Part shown: one piece after another, positions 1-8,782 of the stretch | How the letters are laid out: each line of letters begins with the position of its first letter | How positions within the stretch are numbered: the first letter of the stretch is position 1 | NCBI RefSeq assembly: GCF_009818105.1 | Contig: NZ_CP046564.1 | Coordinates: forward strand, 2,046,001-2,110,000 | DNA length: 64,000 nucleotides | Direction: 5' to 3' | Origin: Bacillus sp. N1-1 | GTDB lineage: Bacteria > Bacillota > Bacilli > Bacillales > Guptibacillaceae | Program-made: the position numbers and the translations under genes | The notes under the pieces: generated by a model | Databases searched by the model: none | What the model was told of the DNA's origin: nothing | Seen by the model: the letters and a program-made list of their open reading frames with translations, nothing else

Positions 1-359
1 TATTGGAGCAGTCACAGGGCCAATCAACATTCTATTTAATTAGAGATGAAAGTTCCGCTATTTTAGGGAGAATCAATTTAGTAGACTTCGATGCGTCTAA
101 TGGAAAGGCCGAGTTAGGTTATCGAATCGGTGAGAGGTATAGTGGAAAAGGGATTGCTTCGATCGCCCTCAAACTACTTTTAGACGAAATGAGTAAGAAC
201 CTAGACGTGAAACACATTACCGCAAGGACGACAAAAGATAATGTGGCCTCACAGAAGATTCTTACGAAAAATGGATTTACATACACATATACCGATCGTG
301 ATGAAGTTTTCTTAAATGGCAAAGAAGTAAAATTACTTCATTACCAGTGGAAGAATTAA
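1..359 (+). CDS. GNAT family N-acetyltransferase, 5'-truncated by window edge
   Basis: The open frame enters from outside the window, so the true start is not visible. The visible 118 residues end the protein. The acetyl-CoA binding signature of GNAT enzymes is visible as GERYSGKGIAS (the R/Q-x-x-G-x-G/A type), followed by a helix and a later strand with KNGF, typical of RimJ/RimL-like enzymes. These transfer an acetyl group from acetyl-CoA to an amine; the substrate cannot be told. An intrinsic terminator follows at 394-436. Confidence 0.8.
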   Translation, partial: LEQSQGQSTFYLIRDESSAILGRINLVDFDASNGKAELGYRIGERYSGKGIASIALKLLLDEMSKNLDVKHITARTTKDNVASQKILTKNGFTYTYTDRDEVFLNGKEVKLLHYQWKN

Positions 360-393
360 TTAGCACCACTTGAAAAATAGAGTACTCCCTATA

Positions 394-436
394 AGCTGTC
401 GTTTCTTACCTCAGGTGGAGAAGCGATGGCTTTTTT
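394..436 (+). terminator. Intrinsic terminator after the acetyltransferase
   Basis: A 13-bp stem (AGCTGTCGTTTCT with AGAAGCGATGGCT, three G-U pairs) and a run of T at 431-436 end the upstream transcript. The rest of the gap to 622 shows no gene. Confidence 0.7.
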
Positions 437-621
437 GTTTAGAAAAAAGGATTGCACGTAACGTTCAAGTAAATGGTATGCTTTAAACGTCAGAAAATTC
501 AGTTATAAGAAGTGGGCAGGTTGGAGCGGTAAACGATATCGGGATTACTGAACTTTTGACCTATTCAAATAGTGAGCTGCGGTAATTTACTGCACGAAAC
601 TATTCATTCGAAAGGAGCAAA

Positions 622-2307
622 ATGATGAGAAACTTTTATACCGAGGATCCAAATTTGGCATTTCTATTAAAAGACTACCTTGATCTAAATTTCTTTCAGT
701 GGGCGGAAGAAGAACTGATCGAATATGGTGAGCTTTGTGCGAATGAGATTGATGAACGCGCACGTCATACCGATCAAGAGGGACAGCCAAGATTGGTGAA
801 GTATGACAAGATGGGCAATGACATTTCCTATGTCTGGCGAAATGAAGGCTACCTCAAAACCGTTAAGCAAACTTATGACCGTGGAATTGTAGGCTATCTT
901 CATAAAGAAATTCCTGCGTTAGGCAAGAGAGGGAATTACATTTATTCGTTTGCGCAAGGGTATCTTCTTTCGCAAACCGAACCGGGATTTTATTGTCCTG
1001 TAACCTTAACGATGGCAACGGCTTATTTACTTGATCACTATGCGGAAGAGAAATTGAAGAACAAATTTTTGCCGCACGTCCTTGCGACAGGGGATGTTGA
1101 GCTATATGAAGGAGCGACTTTTCTAACCGAACGCCAGGGTGGATCGGACGTAGGAGCGAATGAAACGCGTGCTGTAAAGGAAGGGGATCATTACCGATTA
1201 ACTGGAGAAAAGTACTTTGCGAGTAATGCAGGCGCATGCGGTGTTGCGATGGTATTAGCACGCATCGATAACCAAACGCCAGGTACGAAGGGATTAAGTT
1301 TGTTTTTAGTTCCGTGGAAAAAAGAAGATGGATCGAACAATGATCTCTCCATTAGAAGGTTAAAAGATAAGCTAGGGGTAAAGGCAGTTCCTTCCGCTGA
1401 AGTCCTCCTTGAAGGCTCGAAAGCATACCTTGTTGGGGAGGCATCAAAAGGTTTTTCCTATATGGCAGAAGCATTAAACTTGTCTCGCCTTTGCAATGCG
1501 ATTGCGTCAGTAGGGATTATGCAGCGAGCTTATCTTGAAGCGAAAAGCTATGCGTATGAGCGAGGTGCTTTTAAACAAAAATTAAAGGACTTTCCGATGA
1601 TACGAGAATCACTTGTGAATATGAAGGTGAAGCAGGAAGTAGAAATGAGTGCGATTTTCTCGAGTATTGCGCTTTTTGATAAAGTCGCAAGCGGGCAAAG
1701 TGTGAGCGAAGAAGATCAGGCGCTAAATCGTTTGCTGATTGCGCTAGTGAAAAAAGAGTCGGCAGAGCAGGCGGTTCACTTCTCCCATGAAGCGATTGAA
1801 ATGCATGGAGGAAACGGCTACATTGAGGATTTTGTTACACCGCGGCTACTCCGGGATGCCCAAGTATTAACCGTATGGGAAGGAACGGGGAATATTCTTG
1901 GACTTGAAGTGCTACGTTTAATTCAGAAGTATGAAGTTCATCATTTATTTTTCTCTAAAATGAAGAAGGAGCTCGATGATCTCCCTAAAGGTTTATCGGA
2001 GGAAGTAAAGAAAGTGGTAACAGCGATTAATTCAGCACATGTGCGTATCAACCAGGTTTGCCAGATGGATCAGTCGATGCAGACGTATCACTGTAAACGA
2101 ATTACGAAATGGTTATCGGATATTTTTGAATGTACGATTGCTTTGACGGATGCAGCTAGGTTTGGAAAAAGAAAACAAGCAGTTGCTCAAATCTTTATCG
2201 ATAAAACGTTACAAAAGGATTCTTATTCCCTAAGTGAACTTACCCTCAATCATTATGAGCTTATAATTGAGAATCCACCAATTTATTCAGAATTACAAAG
2301 AACGTAA
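622..2307 (+). CDS. Acyl-CoA dehydrogenase family protein (AidB-like)
   Basis: 561 residues, long for an acyl-CoA dehydrogenase (usually about 380) and matching the AidB-type branch. Visible family marks are TERQGGSDVGANET in the middle (flavin/substrate-binding loop), HGGNGYIEDF and TVWEGTGNI in the FAD-binding C-terminal part. The enzyme is expected to bind FAD and oxidise an acyl-CoA-like substrate, or to act in alkylation protection like AidB; the sequence does not decide. Start chosen at the ATG 6 nt after GAAAGGAGC; a second ATG follows directly. Monocistronic, closed by a hairpin at 2311. Confidence 0.85.
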   Translation: MMRNFYTEDPNLAFLLKDYLDLNFFQWAEEELIEYGELCANEIDERARHTDQEGQPRLVKYDKMGNDISYVWRNEGYLKTVKQTYDRGIVGYLHKEIPALGKRGNYIYSFAQGYLLSQTEPGFYCPVTLTMATAYLLDHYAEEKLKNKFLPHVLATGDVELYEGATFLTERQGGSDVGANETRAVKEGDHYRLTGEKYFASNAGACGVAMVLARIDNQTPGTKGLSLFLVPWKKEDGSNNDLSIRRLKDKLGVKAVPSAEVLLEGSKAYLVGEASKGFSYMAEALNLSRLCNAIASVGIMQRAYLEAKSYAYERGAFKQKLKDFPMIRESLVNMKVKQEVEMSAIFSSIALFDKVASGQSVSEEDQALNRLLIALVKKESAEQAVHFSHEAIEMHGGNGYIEDFVTPRLLRDAQVLTVWEGTGNILGLEVLRLIQKYEVHHLFFSKMKKELDDLPKGLSEEVKKVVTAINSAHVRINQVCQMDQSMQTYHCKRITKWLSDIFECTIALTDAARFGKRKQAVAQIFIDKTLQKDSYSLSELTLNHYELIIENPPIYSELQRT

Positions 2308-2310
2308 AAA

Positions 2311-2351
2311 AAAGATCTCACCTTCTAATGCATGAAGGGTGAGGTCTTTTT
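2311..2351. terminator. Bidirectional terminator between acyl-CoA dehydrogenase and ferritin
   Basis: AAAGATCTCACCTTC pairs with GAAGGGTGAGGTCTTT (one wobble, one bulge). An A-run lies on the left and a T-run on the right, so it can serve both convergent genes. Confidence 0.75.
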
Positions 2352-2376
2352 GATGGTCTATTTAGAGTGAGCATAC

Positions 2377-2868
2377 TTAACCTGGCTGCCTTTGACCAAG
2401 TTCCTGGTCGATCAGTAGGAAAGAGGACGTGTTATCTCCAGCTAATTTCAACCTTTCCACAATCGTGAGAGCTTGAGCTTCTTCGTCGATTTGTTCGCGT
2501 AAGAAATCTTGCACGATGACGGTCGTTTGGGGATCAATCTTCTTAATATAGTTATAAGCCTGCCGGTAAGAATTCGTAACATATTGTTCGTGTTCTAAAA
2601 CTTGCTGGAACGTTTCAAGCGGCGTTCCAAAGTCGATCGATTGTTCCGGTAAAGAGCCTAATTCAACGACACCATCTTTACCAGTTAAGTAATTAATTAG
2701 TGTGAGAAGATGCGTGCGTTCTTCATCAGACTGAATGCGTAGCCAACTGGCCATTCCAGTATAATTCTTCCGATCCAAGTAAGCAGACATCGCTAAATAT
2801 AGCGTGGTTGAAATGTGTTCAATTTGAATCAGTGTGTTTAAAAGTTCTTGAACTTCTTTTTGTACCAT
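2377..2868 (-). CDS. Ferritin-like non-heme iron storage protein
   Basis: Four-helix ferritin of about 163 residues. Di-iron ligands are visible: an early Glu, EHIST with Glu and His, DEERTH (Glu-x-x-His) near residue 50, and a later EQ...EEA in helix C/D. The family oxidises Fe(II) at a ferroxidase site and stores Fe(III) in a 24-subunit shell in the cytoplasm. An in-frame GTG lies three codons upstream but inside the ribosome binding site TGAGGTGAT, so the ATG at 2868 is preferred. Convergent with the acyl-CoA dehydrogenase; no Fur box was recognised. Confidence 0.85.
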   Translation of the reverse strand: MVQKEVQELLNTLIQIEHISTTLYLAMSAYLDRKNYTGMASWLRIQSDEERTHLLTLINYLTGKDGVVELGSLPEQSIDFGTPLETFQQVLEHEQYVTNSYRQAYNYIKKIDPQTTVIVQDFLREQIDEEAQALTIVERLKLAGDNTSSFLLIDQELGQRQPG

Positions 2869-2963
2869 TACAATCACCTCATCATCTTCATACCATCACA
2901 AGTTATGAAAATGTGGATTGTCTCGTTCCGATTAAGAGAGCGACCTTCAAGTAGTAATCGACA

Positions 2964-2992
2964 ACAAAAAAAGAAGCGCAATTTGCGCTTCT
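2964..2992 (-). terminator. lexA terminator
   Basis: GAAGCGCAA/TTGCGCTTC hairpin followed on the minus strand by seven T. The stem overlaps the lexA stop codon. Confidence 0.75.
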
Positions 2993-3611
2993 AGTGGATC
3001 GAGCGGAAAACACCAACCACTTTACCAAGGATCGAAACAGAATCAAGAATGATCGGTTCCATCGATGAGTTTTCCGGCTGAAGTCGGAAGTAGTTGCTTT
3101 CTTTAAAGAAACGTTTTACCGTTGCTTCGCCATCGTCCGTCATCGCAACAACGATGTCTCCGTTATTTGCAGTTGGTTGCTGCTTCACGATAACCATATC
3201 ACCGTTATAAATACCAGCTTCAATCATACTATCCCCTTCGATGACAAGAATGAATGTATGCTCTTCATCCTGAGCAAACTGCTCCGGAAGAGGGAAGTAC
3301 TCTTCAACATTTTCAATCGCTGTGATTGGTTGACCAGCTGTTACTTTACCAATGACAGGAACATTAACAGTGTGCTGACGTGGGATGTCGATCGCTTCAT
3401 CAAGGCCCAACACTTCAATAGCTCTTGGCTTTGTTGGGTCTCTTCTGATATAACCTTTTTTCTCAAGTCTTGCCAGGTGGCCATGGACAGTAGAGCTTGA
3501 AGCAAGTCCAACGGCTTCACCAATTTCTCTAACAGACGGTGGATAACCTTTTTGTTTTACTTCGACTTTAATAAAGTCCAGAATGTCCTGCTGACGCTTT
3601 GATAGTTTCAT
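2991..3611 (-). CDS. lexA: LexA SOS transcriptional repressor
   Basis: 206 residues, the normal LexA length. The N-terminal winged helix ([14 protein letters not shown], then [20 protein letters not shown]) binds SOS boxes. The C-terminal S24 peptidase domain shows the Ala-Gly cleavage site in VTAGQPIT, the catalytic Ser in GDSM and the catalytic Lys in ATVKRF. RecA-stimulated self-cleavage relieves repression. The ATG at 3611 follows GAGGTG by 8 nt and matches the known LexA N-terminus; an upstream in-frame ATG would add seven unsupported residues. Divergent from yneA, with SOS boxes between them suggesting autoregulation. Confidence 0.97.
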   Translation of the reverse strand: MKLSKRQQDILDFIKVEVKQKGYPPSVREIGEAVGLASSSTVHGHLARLEKKGYIRRDPTKPRAIEVLGLDEAIDIPRQHTVNVPVIGKVTAGQPITAIENVEEYFPLPEQFAQDEEHTFILVIEGDSMIEAGIYNGDMVIVKQQPTANNGDIVVAMTDDGEATVKRFFKESNYFRLQPENSSMEPIILDSVSILGKVVGVFRSIH

Positions 3612-3675
3612 ATTTCTGGCACCTCGTTCCAATCTATCTATTTGTTACTAGTATACCAGAATTTTTGTTCGCATA

Positions 3676-3689
3676 CAAACATAAGTTCG
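3676..3689. promoter_or_regulatory. SOS (LexA) box, lexA side
   Basis: Read on the minus strand it is CGAACTTATGTTTG, fitting the Bacillus consensus CGAACNNNNGTTYG completely. It lies 65 bp upstream of the lexA start. Confidence 0.85.
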
Positions 3690-3699
3690 AAGTTATCAG

Positions 3700-3728
3700 T
3701 TGACACGAACAGGGGTTCTGATTATACT
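3700..3728 (+). promoter_or_regulatory. yneA operon promoter with SOS box in the spacer
   Basis: TTGACA at 3700-3705 and TATACT at 3723-3728 with a 17-bp spacer. The spacer begins with CGAACAGGGGTTCT (3706-3719), one base off the SOS consensus, so bound LexA would directly cover the promoter. A weaker third box, AGAACAAATATTCG, lies at 3735-3748. Confidence 0.85.
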
Positions 3729-3765
3729 AAAAACAGAACAAATATTCGTATATGGGGTGATTGGG

Positions 3766-4086
3766 ATGAGAAAGCAAGCTGGGGGCTTGTCTGGAATTGA
3801 TTTTCTTGTCATTATATCTTTTGTAGCTGTGTTAATTATTGTGTTCGTATCTTTGCGAACAGCTGCAGCTGAGGAGTATGATCGGTACACAACGATTCAA
3901 CTGGAGCGCGGTGATACGGTTTTAGAAATTGCTGATGAATATCGTTCCGCACATGAATTGTCTGATCAGAAATTTGTTAGCTGGGTTGAAGACGCTAATC
4001 GCATAGATGCTAATCGAATTACAGCAGGAGATACTCTCATCATCCCTGTTGAAGCGAACGCTACCGCACTTGGGGGTACAGAATAA
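3766..4086 (+). CDS. yneA: SOS cell-division suppressor YneA
   Basis: 106 residues. One N-terminal membrane helix (about residues 12-30, rich in V, I and L) is followed by a C-terminal LysM domain (YTTIQLERGDTVLEIA ... DTLIIPV). In B. subtilis YneA delays septation during the SOS response from the outer face of the membrane. ATG 3766 is preferred because GGGGTGA lies 6 nt upstream and the longer frame would start inside the -35 box. First gene of yneA-yneB-ynzC; LexA-controlled. Confidence 0.93.
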   Translation: MRKQAGGLSGIDFLVIISFVAVLIIVFVSLRTAAAEEYDRYTTIQLERGDTVLEIADEYRSAHELSDQKFVSWVEDANRIDANRITAGDTLIIPVEANATALGGTE

Positions 4087-4740
<654 letters not shown>

Positions 4741-4806
4741 ACTTGTCTATGGTAAAAAGATGCGTTAGCATAGAATGCACAAGTTGTAGTAAAGGAGCTT
4801 TTTTAC

Positions 4807-5043
4807 ATGCTTTCTCAAGATAAAATTCAACGAATTAACGAGCTATCTCGTAAATCAAAAGAGTCATCTTTAACAGAGGCTGAGAAAAAAGAACAAAAAG
4901 ATCTTCGTCAGGAATACTTGGCAAGCCTTCGTTCTTCTTTTAGTAACCAGCTTCACTCCATTAAAGTTGTGGATGAAGAAGGCACAGACGTAACGCCTGA
5001 AAAATTAAAAGAAAGCAAGAAAAATCGCGGCTTTCTTCAGTAA
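4807..5043 (+). CDS. ynzC: DUF896 family protein YnzC
   Basis: 78 residues. A helix hairpin opens with KIQRINELSRKSKESSLTEAEKKEQ, the signature of the DUF896/YnzC family, which forms a small helical bundle. Last gene of the LexA-controlled yneA-yneB-ynzC group, preceded by AAAGGAG. Molecular role unknown. Followed by a strong terminator. Confidence 0.9.
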   Translation: MLSQDKIQRINELSRKSKESSLTEAEKKEQKDLRQEYLASLRSSFSNQLHSIKVVDEEGTDVTPEKLKESKKNRGFLQ

Positions 5044-5085
5044 AAAATAGCCTAATTTTGCATTTAGCAAAATTAGGCTATTTTT
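5043..5085 (+). terminator. Terminator of the yneA-yneB-ynzC operon
   Basis: AAATAGCCTAATTTTGC pairs with GCAAAATTAGGCTATTT around a 5-nt loop, then T5. Confidence 0.9.
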
Positions 5086-5089
5086 ATGG

Positions 5090-5117
5090 TTGCAATTTTT
5101 CAAATATTCGTTATACT
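5090..5117 (+). promoter_or_regulatory. Sigma-A-type promoter for the HesB-like gene
   Basis: TTGCAA at 5090-5095, 16-bp spacer, TATACT at 5112-5117, about 48 bp before the start codon. Confidence 0.55.
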
Positions 5118-5164
5118 GTACTATAACAAGATGTACTAATACAAAAACGGAGAGGGCGGATAAG

Positions 5165-5449
5165 ATGTTTGTTGTAACTGATTCTGCAGCTGAGTTTTAC
5201 AAAAACGAAATGGAACTTGGTAATGGAGATTGTCTAAGATTGTTTGTACGTTATGCAGGAAGTGGAGACAGCGGTGGTTTTTCCCTTGGAGTCATGTCTG
5301 ACCGGCCTTCATATGAAGATTATAAGCAAGAAATTGGGGGCGTTACTTACTTTGTTCGACCGGATGATCAGTGGTTTGTTGATCAAATGAAACTAGATTA
5401 TGATGAAAGCAACGGTGGCGTTCTTTGTGACCTGCCGAGTATGGCATAG
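5165..5449 (+). CDS. HesB/YneR-like protein
   Basis: 94 residues with the HesB/IscA-like beta fold: FVVTDSAAEFYKNEM, then LRLFVRY.GSGDSGGFSLG, then VTYFV and DQWFVDQM. IscA-type proteins carry Fe-S clusters on three Cys; here the Cys positions are Ser/Gly, as in YneR relatives, so cluster binding is doubtful. A second member lies at 24712-25002. It stands where B. subtilis has tkt. The start at 5165 follows GGAGAGGGCGG; a longer frame would begin within the promoter. Confidence 0.8.
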   Translation: MFVVTDSAAEFYKNEMELGNGDCLRLFVRYAGSGDSGGFSLGVMSDRPSYEDYKQEIGGVTYFVRPDDQWFVDQMKLDYDESNGGVLCDLPSMA

Positions 5450-5455
5450 CAGTCA

Positions 5456-5500
5456 AGGACCTGTACTATAACATCTATGTTATAGTACAGGTCCTTTTTT
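5456..5500 (+). terminator. Terminator with a 19-bp perfect stem
   Basis: The stem 5456-5474 pairs perfectly with 5477-5495 over a 2-nt turn and is followed by T. Its left arm repeats 13 nt of the gene's own 5' leader (5116-5128). Confidence 0.9.
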
Positions 5501-5504
5501 AATT

Positions 5505-5511
5505 TCGACAA
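5505..5511. promoter_or_regulatory. Spo0A box upstream of sirA
   Basis: TTTCGACAAA, the reverse complement of the 0A core TGTCGAA, about 100 bp before sirA, a known Spo0A~P-activated gene in B. subtilis. Confidence 0.6.
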
Positions 5512-5609
5512 AACTAGTGATGTCACGCTCCAAGTATAGACAATCCTTTTAGAGAAGGTGCAGTATACTGTTTTTTATATGATTTGTTCTCTGATAAGGG
5601 GGAAGTGGT

Positions 5610-6053
5610 ATGAGGCATTATGAAATGTATTTTGTTAAACAACACATAGCCGCTCAATATGCTGGCAAAGAACATCTTTTGTATCAACTTTTACTTGAAA
5701 GAAAGCGAGCGATCCAGTCGGATGAGAAAGACCTTCTCGATAAGCAGGTTGCCTTTATTATTGAGCCCATTGCAGAAGAGGAGCTAAACTCCTATCTTGT
5801 CAACGAATTAGGGGCATTCCGGACGTACGAATACAAAAACGAAGGGCACCGGTTAAGTATAAACCAATCAAAAAGCGATGCTTCTTTGTTTGTGAGAAAA
5901 GAGAAAGTGAATGTCTATGCGACTGGTGGGACTGAAGCTGAAACAGTCTTCTTTGAAGTGATTCGAAAATTAACTCCTTCTTTTTTCGCGATTGACTTCC
6001 AATCAGGTCGATATGGATGGCTTAACCCGATCAAACAGCAGAAACTAGTTTGA
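5610..6053 (+). CDS. sirA: Sporulation inhibitor of replication SirA
   Basis: 147 residues matching SirA (YneE) in length and marks: RHYEMYFVKQHIA at the N-terminus, TEAETVFFEVIRKL and the closing DFQSGRYGWLNPIK. SirA binds domain I of DnaA and blocks new rounds of initiation once Spo0A~P is active. AAGGGGGAAGTGGT precedes the ATG. Its place before yneF is the B. subtilis order. A Spo0A box at 5505 supports sporulation control. Confidence 0.93.
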   Translation: MRHYEMYFVKQHIAAQYAGKEHLLYQLLLERKRAIQSDEKDLLDKQVAFIIEPIAEEELNSYLVNELGAFRTYEYKNEGHRLSINQSKSDASLFVRKEKVNVYATGGTEAETVFFEVIRKLTPSFFAIDFQSGRYGWLNPIKQQKLV

Positions 6054-6145
6054 ACAAACTCCTACTATTTTAGTAGACGTTATTGTATAATCATTACGGG
6101 TTGTAGTACACTATTGGAAGAGAAAGAATAAGGAGGAAATCTAGA

Positions 6146-6373
6146 ATGTGGTGGATGTACACGCTTGTGGGCGTGCTAGCGTTGATTGCTGGAGTAGCAC
6201 TTGGCTTTTTTATTGCCCGCAAATATATGATGGACTATTTAAAGAAGAATCCCCCTATTAATGAAAACATGCTTCGTGTAATGATGATGCAAATGGGGCA
6301 GAAACCTTCTCAGAAGAAGATTAATCAGATGATGAAGGCTATGAATAGTCAAATGACGAACAACGATAAATAG
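6146..6373 (+). CDS. yneF: YneF family small membrane protein
   Basis: 75 residues. One N-terminal transmembrane helix ([20 protein letters not shown]) is followed by a basic cytoplasmic tail with [29 protein letters not shown], the conserved YneF (UPF0154) core. Function unknown. The strong binding site AAGGAGGAAAT lies 7 nt upstream. Ended by a hairpin at 6381. Confidence 0.93.
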   Translation: MWWMYTLVGVLALIAGVALGFFIARKYMMDYLKKNPPINENMLRVMMMQMGQKPSQKKINQMMKAMNSQMTNNDK

Positions 6374-6380
6374 CGTAATG

Positions 6381-6405
6381 GCACTCTGTTAGCAGAGTGC
6401 TTTTT
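6381..6405 (+). terminator. yneF terminator
   Basis: GCACTCTG/CAGAGTGC stem with a 4-nt loop, then T5. Confidence 0.85.
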
Positions 6406-6486
6406 GTATGGAGTAATTTTGGTTGACGGGTCTAATTGGTGTGATGGTATGATAGATTAGACTATAAAAAATCAGGAAGTGTTTAC

Positions 6487-7380
6487 ATGACAATGAAAAA
6501 GTTAGTAGTAGCAACTGGACTTTCGTTCGCGCTTTTAGCCGGATGTCAGGCAGGAGATGAAGAACAAACGTCTAACGAGTCACAGAATCAGGCGGAGAAC
6601 GGTGGACAAACGAATAACAACTCCACAAATAATTCTGGGAATGCCAACGAAAATCAGTCTAAAGAAAATCAAGAAGGCGATAGCCAGAAAGAAAATCAAG
6701 ATAGCAATAAAGAGAAGGATCAAAAAGATGAGAATATAGAGGGTGCAGCAGCCTATCCAACGATGGCTGAAACAGTAGAGAAAAATGGTGAGAATCTAAC
6801 GGTCACGAATCCAGACAGCATTTATGTTGTGGCTAATAAAGAACGTAATCTACCTTCTGACTTTGTTCCGAAAAATCTTGTGGAACCAGACGTCTCTACA
6901 TATGCCCCTGAAGGTGATCCGAAGCGTTTAATGGTTGAAGAAGCTGCCAGAGCGCTTGAAAAAATGTTTGAAGGTGCAAAAGAAGATGGCTATGAGTTAA
7001 AAGCTGTTTCAGGTTATCGCTCCTATGAACGCCAGGAAGCTATTTTTGCCTATAATGCTGAACAGCGTGGAGAAGAAGTAGCGAACCAGGTAAGTGCACA
7101 GGCGGGACAGAGTGAACATCAGACGGGATTAACGATGGATATTAGCACGCCTTCCCTTGGTAGCTCTCTTACAGAAGAGTTTGGTAACACACCAGAAGGG
7201 ACGTGGGTAGCGGAGCATGCGCATGAATATGGCTTTGTTGTTCGTTACTTAAAAGGAAAAGAGGATATTACAGGCTATCAATATGAGCCATGGCACGTTC
7301 GCTATGTTGGGAAAGAAGCGGCCGCTGATGTTCATGAGGCTGGCGTTACGCTTGAAGAATTTTTCTCTGAAGAAAAATAG
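6487..7380 (+). CDS. VanY/LdcB-type D-Ala-D-Ala carboxypeptidase lipoprotein
   Basis: 297 residues. The signal peptide ends at the lipobox LLAGC, so it is lipid-anchored outside the membrane. A linker very rich in N, Q, S, E and K spans about residues 25-85. The peptidase domain follows, with Zn ligands in SEHQTGLTMD (S-x-H-x-x-G-x-x-x-D) and EPWHVRYVG, and the family block GYRSYERQEA. These enzymes trim peptidoglycan stem peptides. Two ATGs compete; the upstream one is kept, though MKKL may be the real start. Confidence 0.9.
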   Translation: MTMKKLVVATGLSFALLAGCQAGDEEQTSNESQNQAENGGQTNNNSTNNSGNANENQSKENQEGDSQKENQDSNKEKDQKDENIEGAAAYPTMAETVEKNGENLTVTNPDSIYVVANKERNLPSDFVPKNLVEPDVSTYAPEGDPKRLMVEEAARALEKMFEGAKEDGYELKAVSGYRSYERQEAIFAYNAEQRGEEVANQVSAQAGQSEHQTGLTMDISTPSLGSSLTEEFGNTPEGTWVAEHAHEYGFVVRYLKGKEDITGYQYEPWHVRYVGKEAAADVHEAGVTLEEFFSEEK

Positions 7381-7485
7381 TTATGGAATGTTCATAGTTT
7401 GAATAAGATAAATCGTTTACAATAAAGGTTGAAAAGGTAACCACATGCACATGATAAGATCATGCATTAGACAGGGAGTAATTCA

Positions 7486-8196
7486 ATGGCAGATTTGAAC
7501 TTGTTTTTAGCGTTCGGTGCCGGCTTTTTATCATTTATCTCACCGTGTGTACTACCGCTTTACCCGGCGTTCATTTCTTACATCACAGGGGTTTCCGTAG
7601 ATGATCTGAAAGAAGAACGTGGTATGATGCAAAAGAGAGCCATATTTCATACGATTTTCTTCCTAATTGGGTTTTCGATTATTTTCCTAGTGTTAGGAAT
7701 GTCAACGTCCCTTGTTGGAAATTTGTTTATTCAGTACAAAGAGCTTCTACGTCAAGTTGGTGCCATTTTAATTGTGGTGTTTGGACTTGTTGTTGTTGGT
7801 TTTTGGACTCCGAACTTTTTAATGAAAGACCGTCGCTTAAAAATCCGCAACCGTCCATCTGGTTTTATTGGTTCTGTTTTCATCGGAATGGGGTTTGCGG
7901 CAGGCTGGACGCCTTGTACAGGCCCGATTTTGGCAGCTGTTATTGCTCTCGGTGTTTCTAATCCTGGAGCTGGACTCATGTACATGGTAGCGTATACGCT
8001 TGGTTTTTCCGTGCCGTTTTTCATTTTGTCCTTTTTTATCGGCAAAATGCAATGGATTAAGAGAAATAGCCGATTGATTATGAAGACTGGCGGGTATTTA
8101 ATGATTGTCATGGGCGTTTTGCTTTACTTTAACTTCATGACAATGTTTACATCATTCCTTGTAAATAACCTGTTTGGTGGCTTTCAAGGATTCTAA
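7486..8196 (+). CDS. ccdA: Cytochrome c biogenesis protein CcdA
   Basis: 236 residues, six hydrophobic segments. The redox Cys pair is visible in [11 protein letters not shown] (helix 1) and GWTPCTGPI (helix 4). CcdA passes electrons from cytoplasmic thioredoxin across the membrane to thiol proteins such as ResA, serving cytochrome c maturation and spore cortex formation. Same relative place as in B. subtilis, but the CheY-like yneI is absent and an MnhB-like gene follows before ccdC. Confidence 0.95.
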   Translation: MADLNLFLAFGAGFLSFISPCVLPLYPAFISYITGVSVDDLKEERGMMQKRAIFHTIFFLIGFSIIFLVLGMSTSLVGNLFIQYKELLRQVGAILIVVFGLVVVGFWTPNFLMKDRRLKIRNRPSGFIGSVFIGMGFAAGWTPCTGPILAAVIALGVSNPGAGLMYMVAYTLGFSVPFFILSFFIGKMQWIKRNSRLIMKTGGYLMIVMGVLLYFNFMTMFTSFLVNNLFGGFQGF

Positions 8197-8216
8197 TTAA
8201 GAAAGGATGCGTTGGT

Positions 8217-8672
8217 TTGAAAGGAACAAATGACCTTATACTTAAAACGACGACAACCATTATCGTCTTTATTATTCTAGGATTTTCGATCTACTTATTT
8301 TTCGCAGGTCATAATGCACCGGGCGGGGGCTTTATTGGAGGTCTTATGACTGCTGGAGCATTGGTTCTTCTGTATATCTCATATGGCTTTAAAACAATGA
8401 AGAGAGTGATACGGATTGACTTTAAGAACTTTATTCCGATCGGTCTATTGATTGCCGTTCTTACGGGAGTAGGTTCGTTCATTTTTGGTCAACCCTTCCT
8501 AAGTCAAACGGATGCTTATTTTGAGTTACCGATTCTCGGACATTCTCACCTTGCAACCGCAATGCTATTTGATCTTGGCGTTTATTTCACTGTTGTTGGG
8601 GTAACAATGACGATTATTTTAAGTATTGCAGCCGATGAAGGAGAAGTGGAGCTTTCCAAATTAAATGGATAA
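8217..8672 (+). CDS. MnhB/MrpB-like Na+/H+ antiporter subunit, standing alone
   Basis: 151 residues, four hydrophobic helices. The MnhB signature is visible: FAGHNAPGGGFIGGL near residues 28-42, and the later LFDLGVYFTVVGV. In Mrp/Mnh complexes this subunit works with six others; none is seen here. TTG start chosen because AAAGGATG lies 6 nt upstream. It begins 20 nt after ccdA, so probably co-transcribed, and ends with its own hairpin. It may act outside a Mrp complex or be a stray duplicate. Confidence 0.85.
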   Translation: MKGTNDLILKTTTTIIVFIILGFSIYLFFAGHNAPGGGFIGGLMTAGALVLLYISYGFKTMKRVIRIDFKNFIPIGLLIAVLTGVGSFIFGQPFLSQTDAYFELPILGHSHLATAMLFDLGVYFTVVGVTMTIILSIAADEGEVELSKLNG

Positions 8673-8678
8673 GGAAGA

Positions 8679-8706
8679 AAGAACGGTGGAATGCCGTTCT
8701 TTTTTT
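8679..8706 (+). terminator. Terminator after the MnhB-like gene
   Basis: AGAACGG/CCGTTCT stem followed by T6. Confidence 0.8.
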
Positions 8707-8782
8707 CGTGAGCTTGTATTTTTAGTCTCTTCCACATACAATGGAAATGATGGGTAGTACGGTATAGGTGAGGGATGAGTAT

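Noticed and set aside
5165..5449. HesB-like selenoprotein
   Set aside because: HesB-like selenoproteins are known, but neither HesB-like gene here has an in-frame TGA; the relevant position is Ser or Cys.
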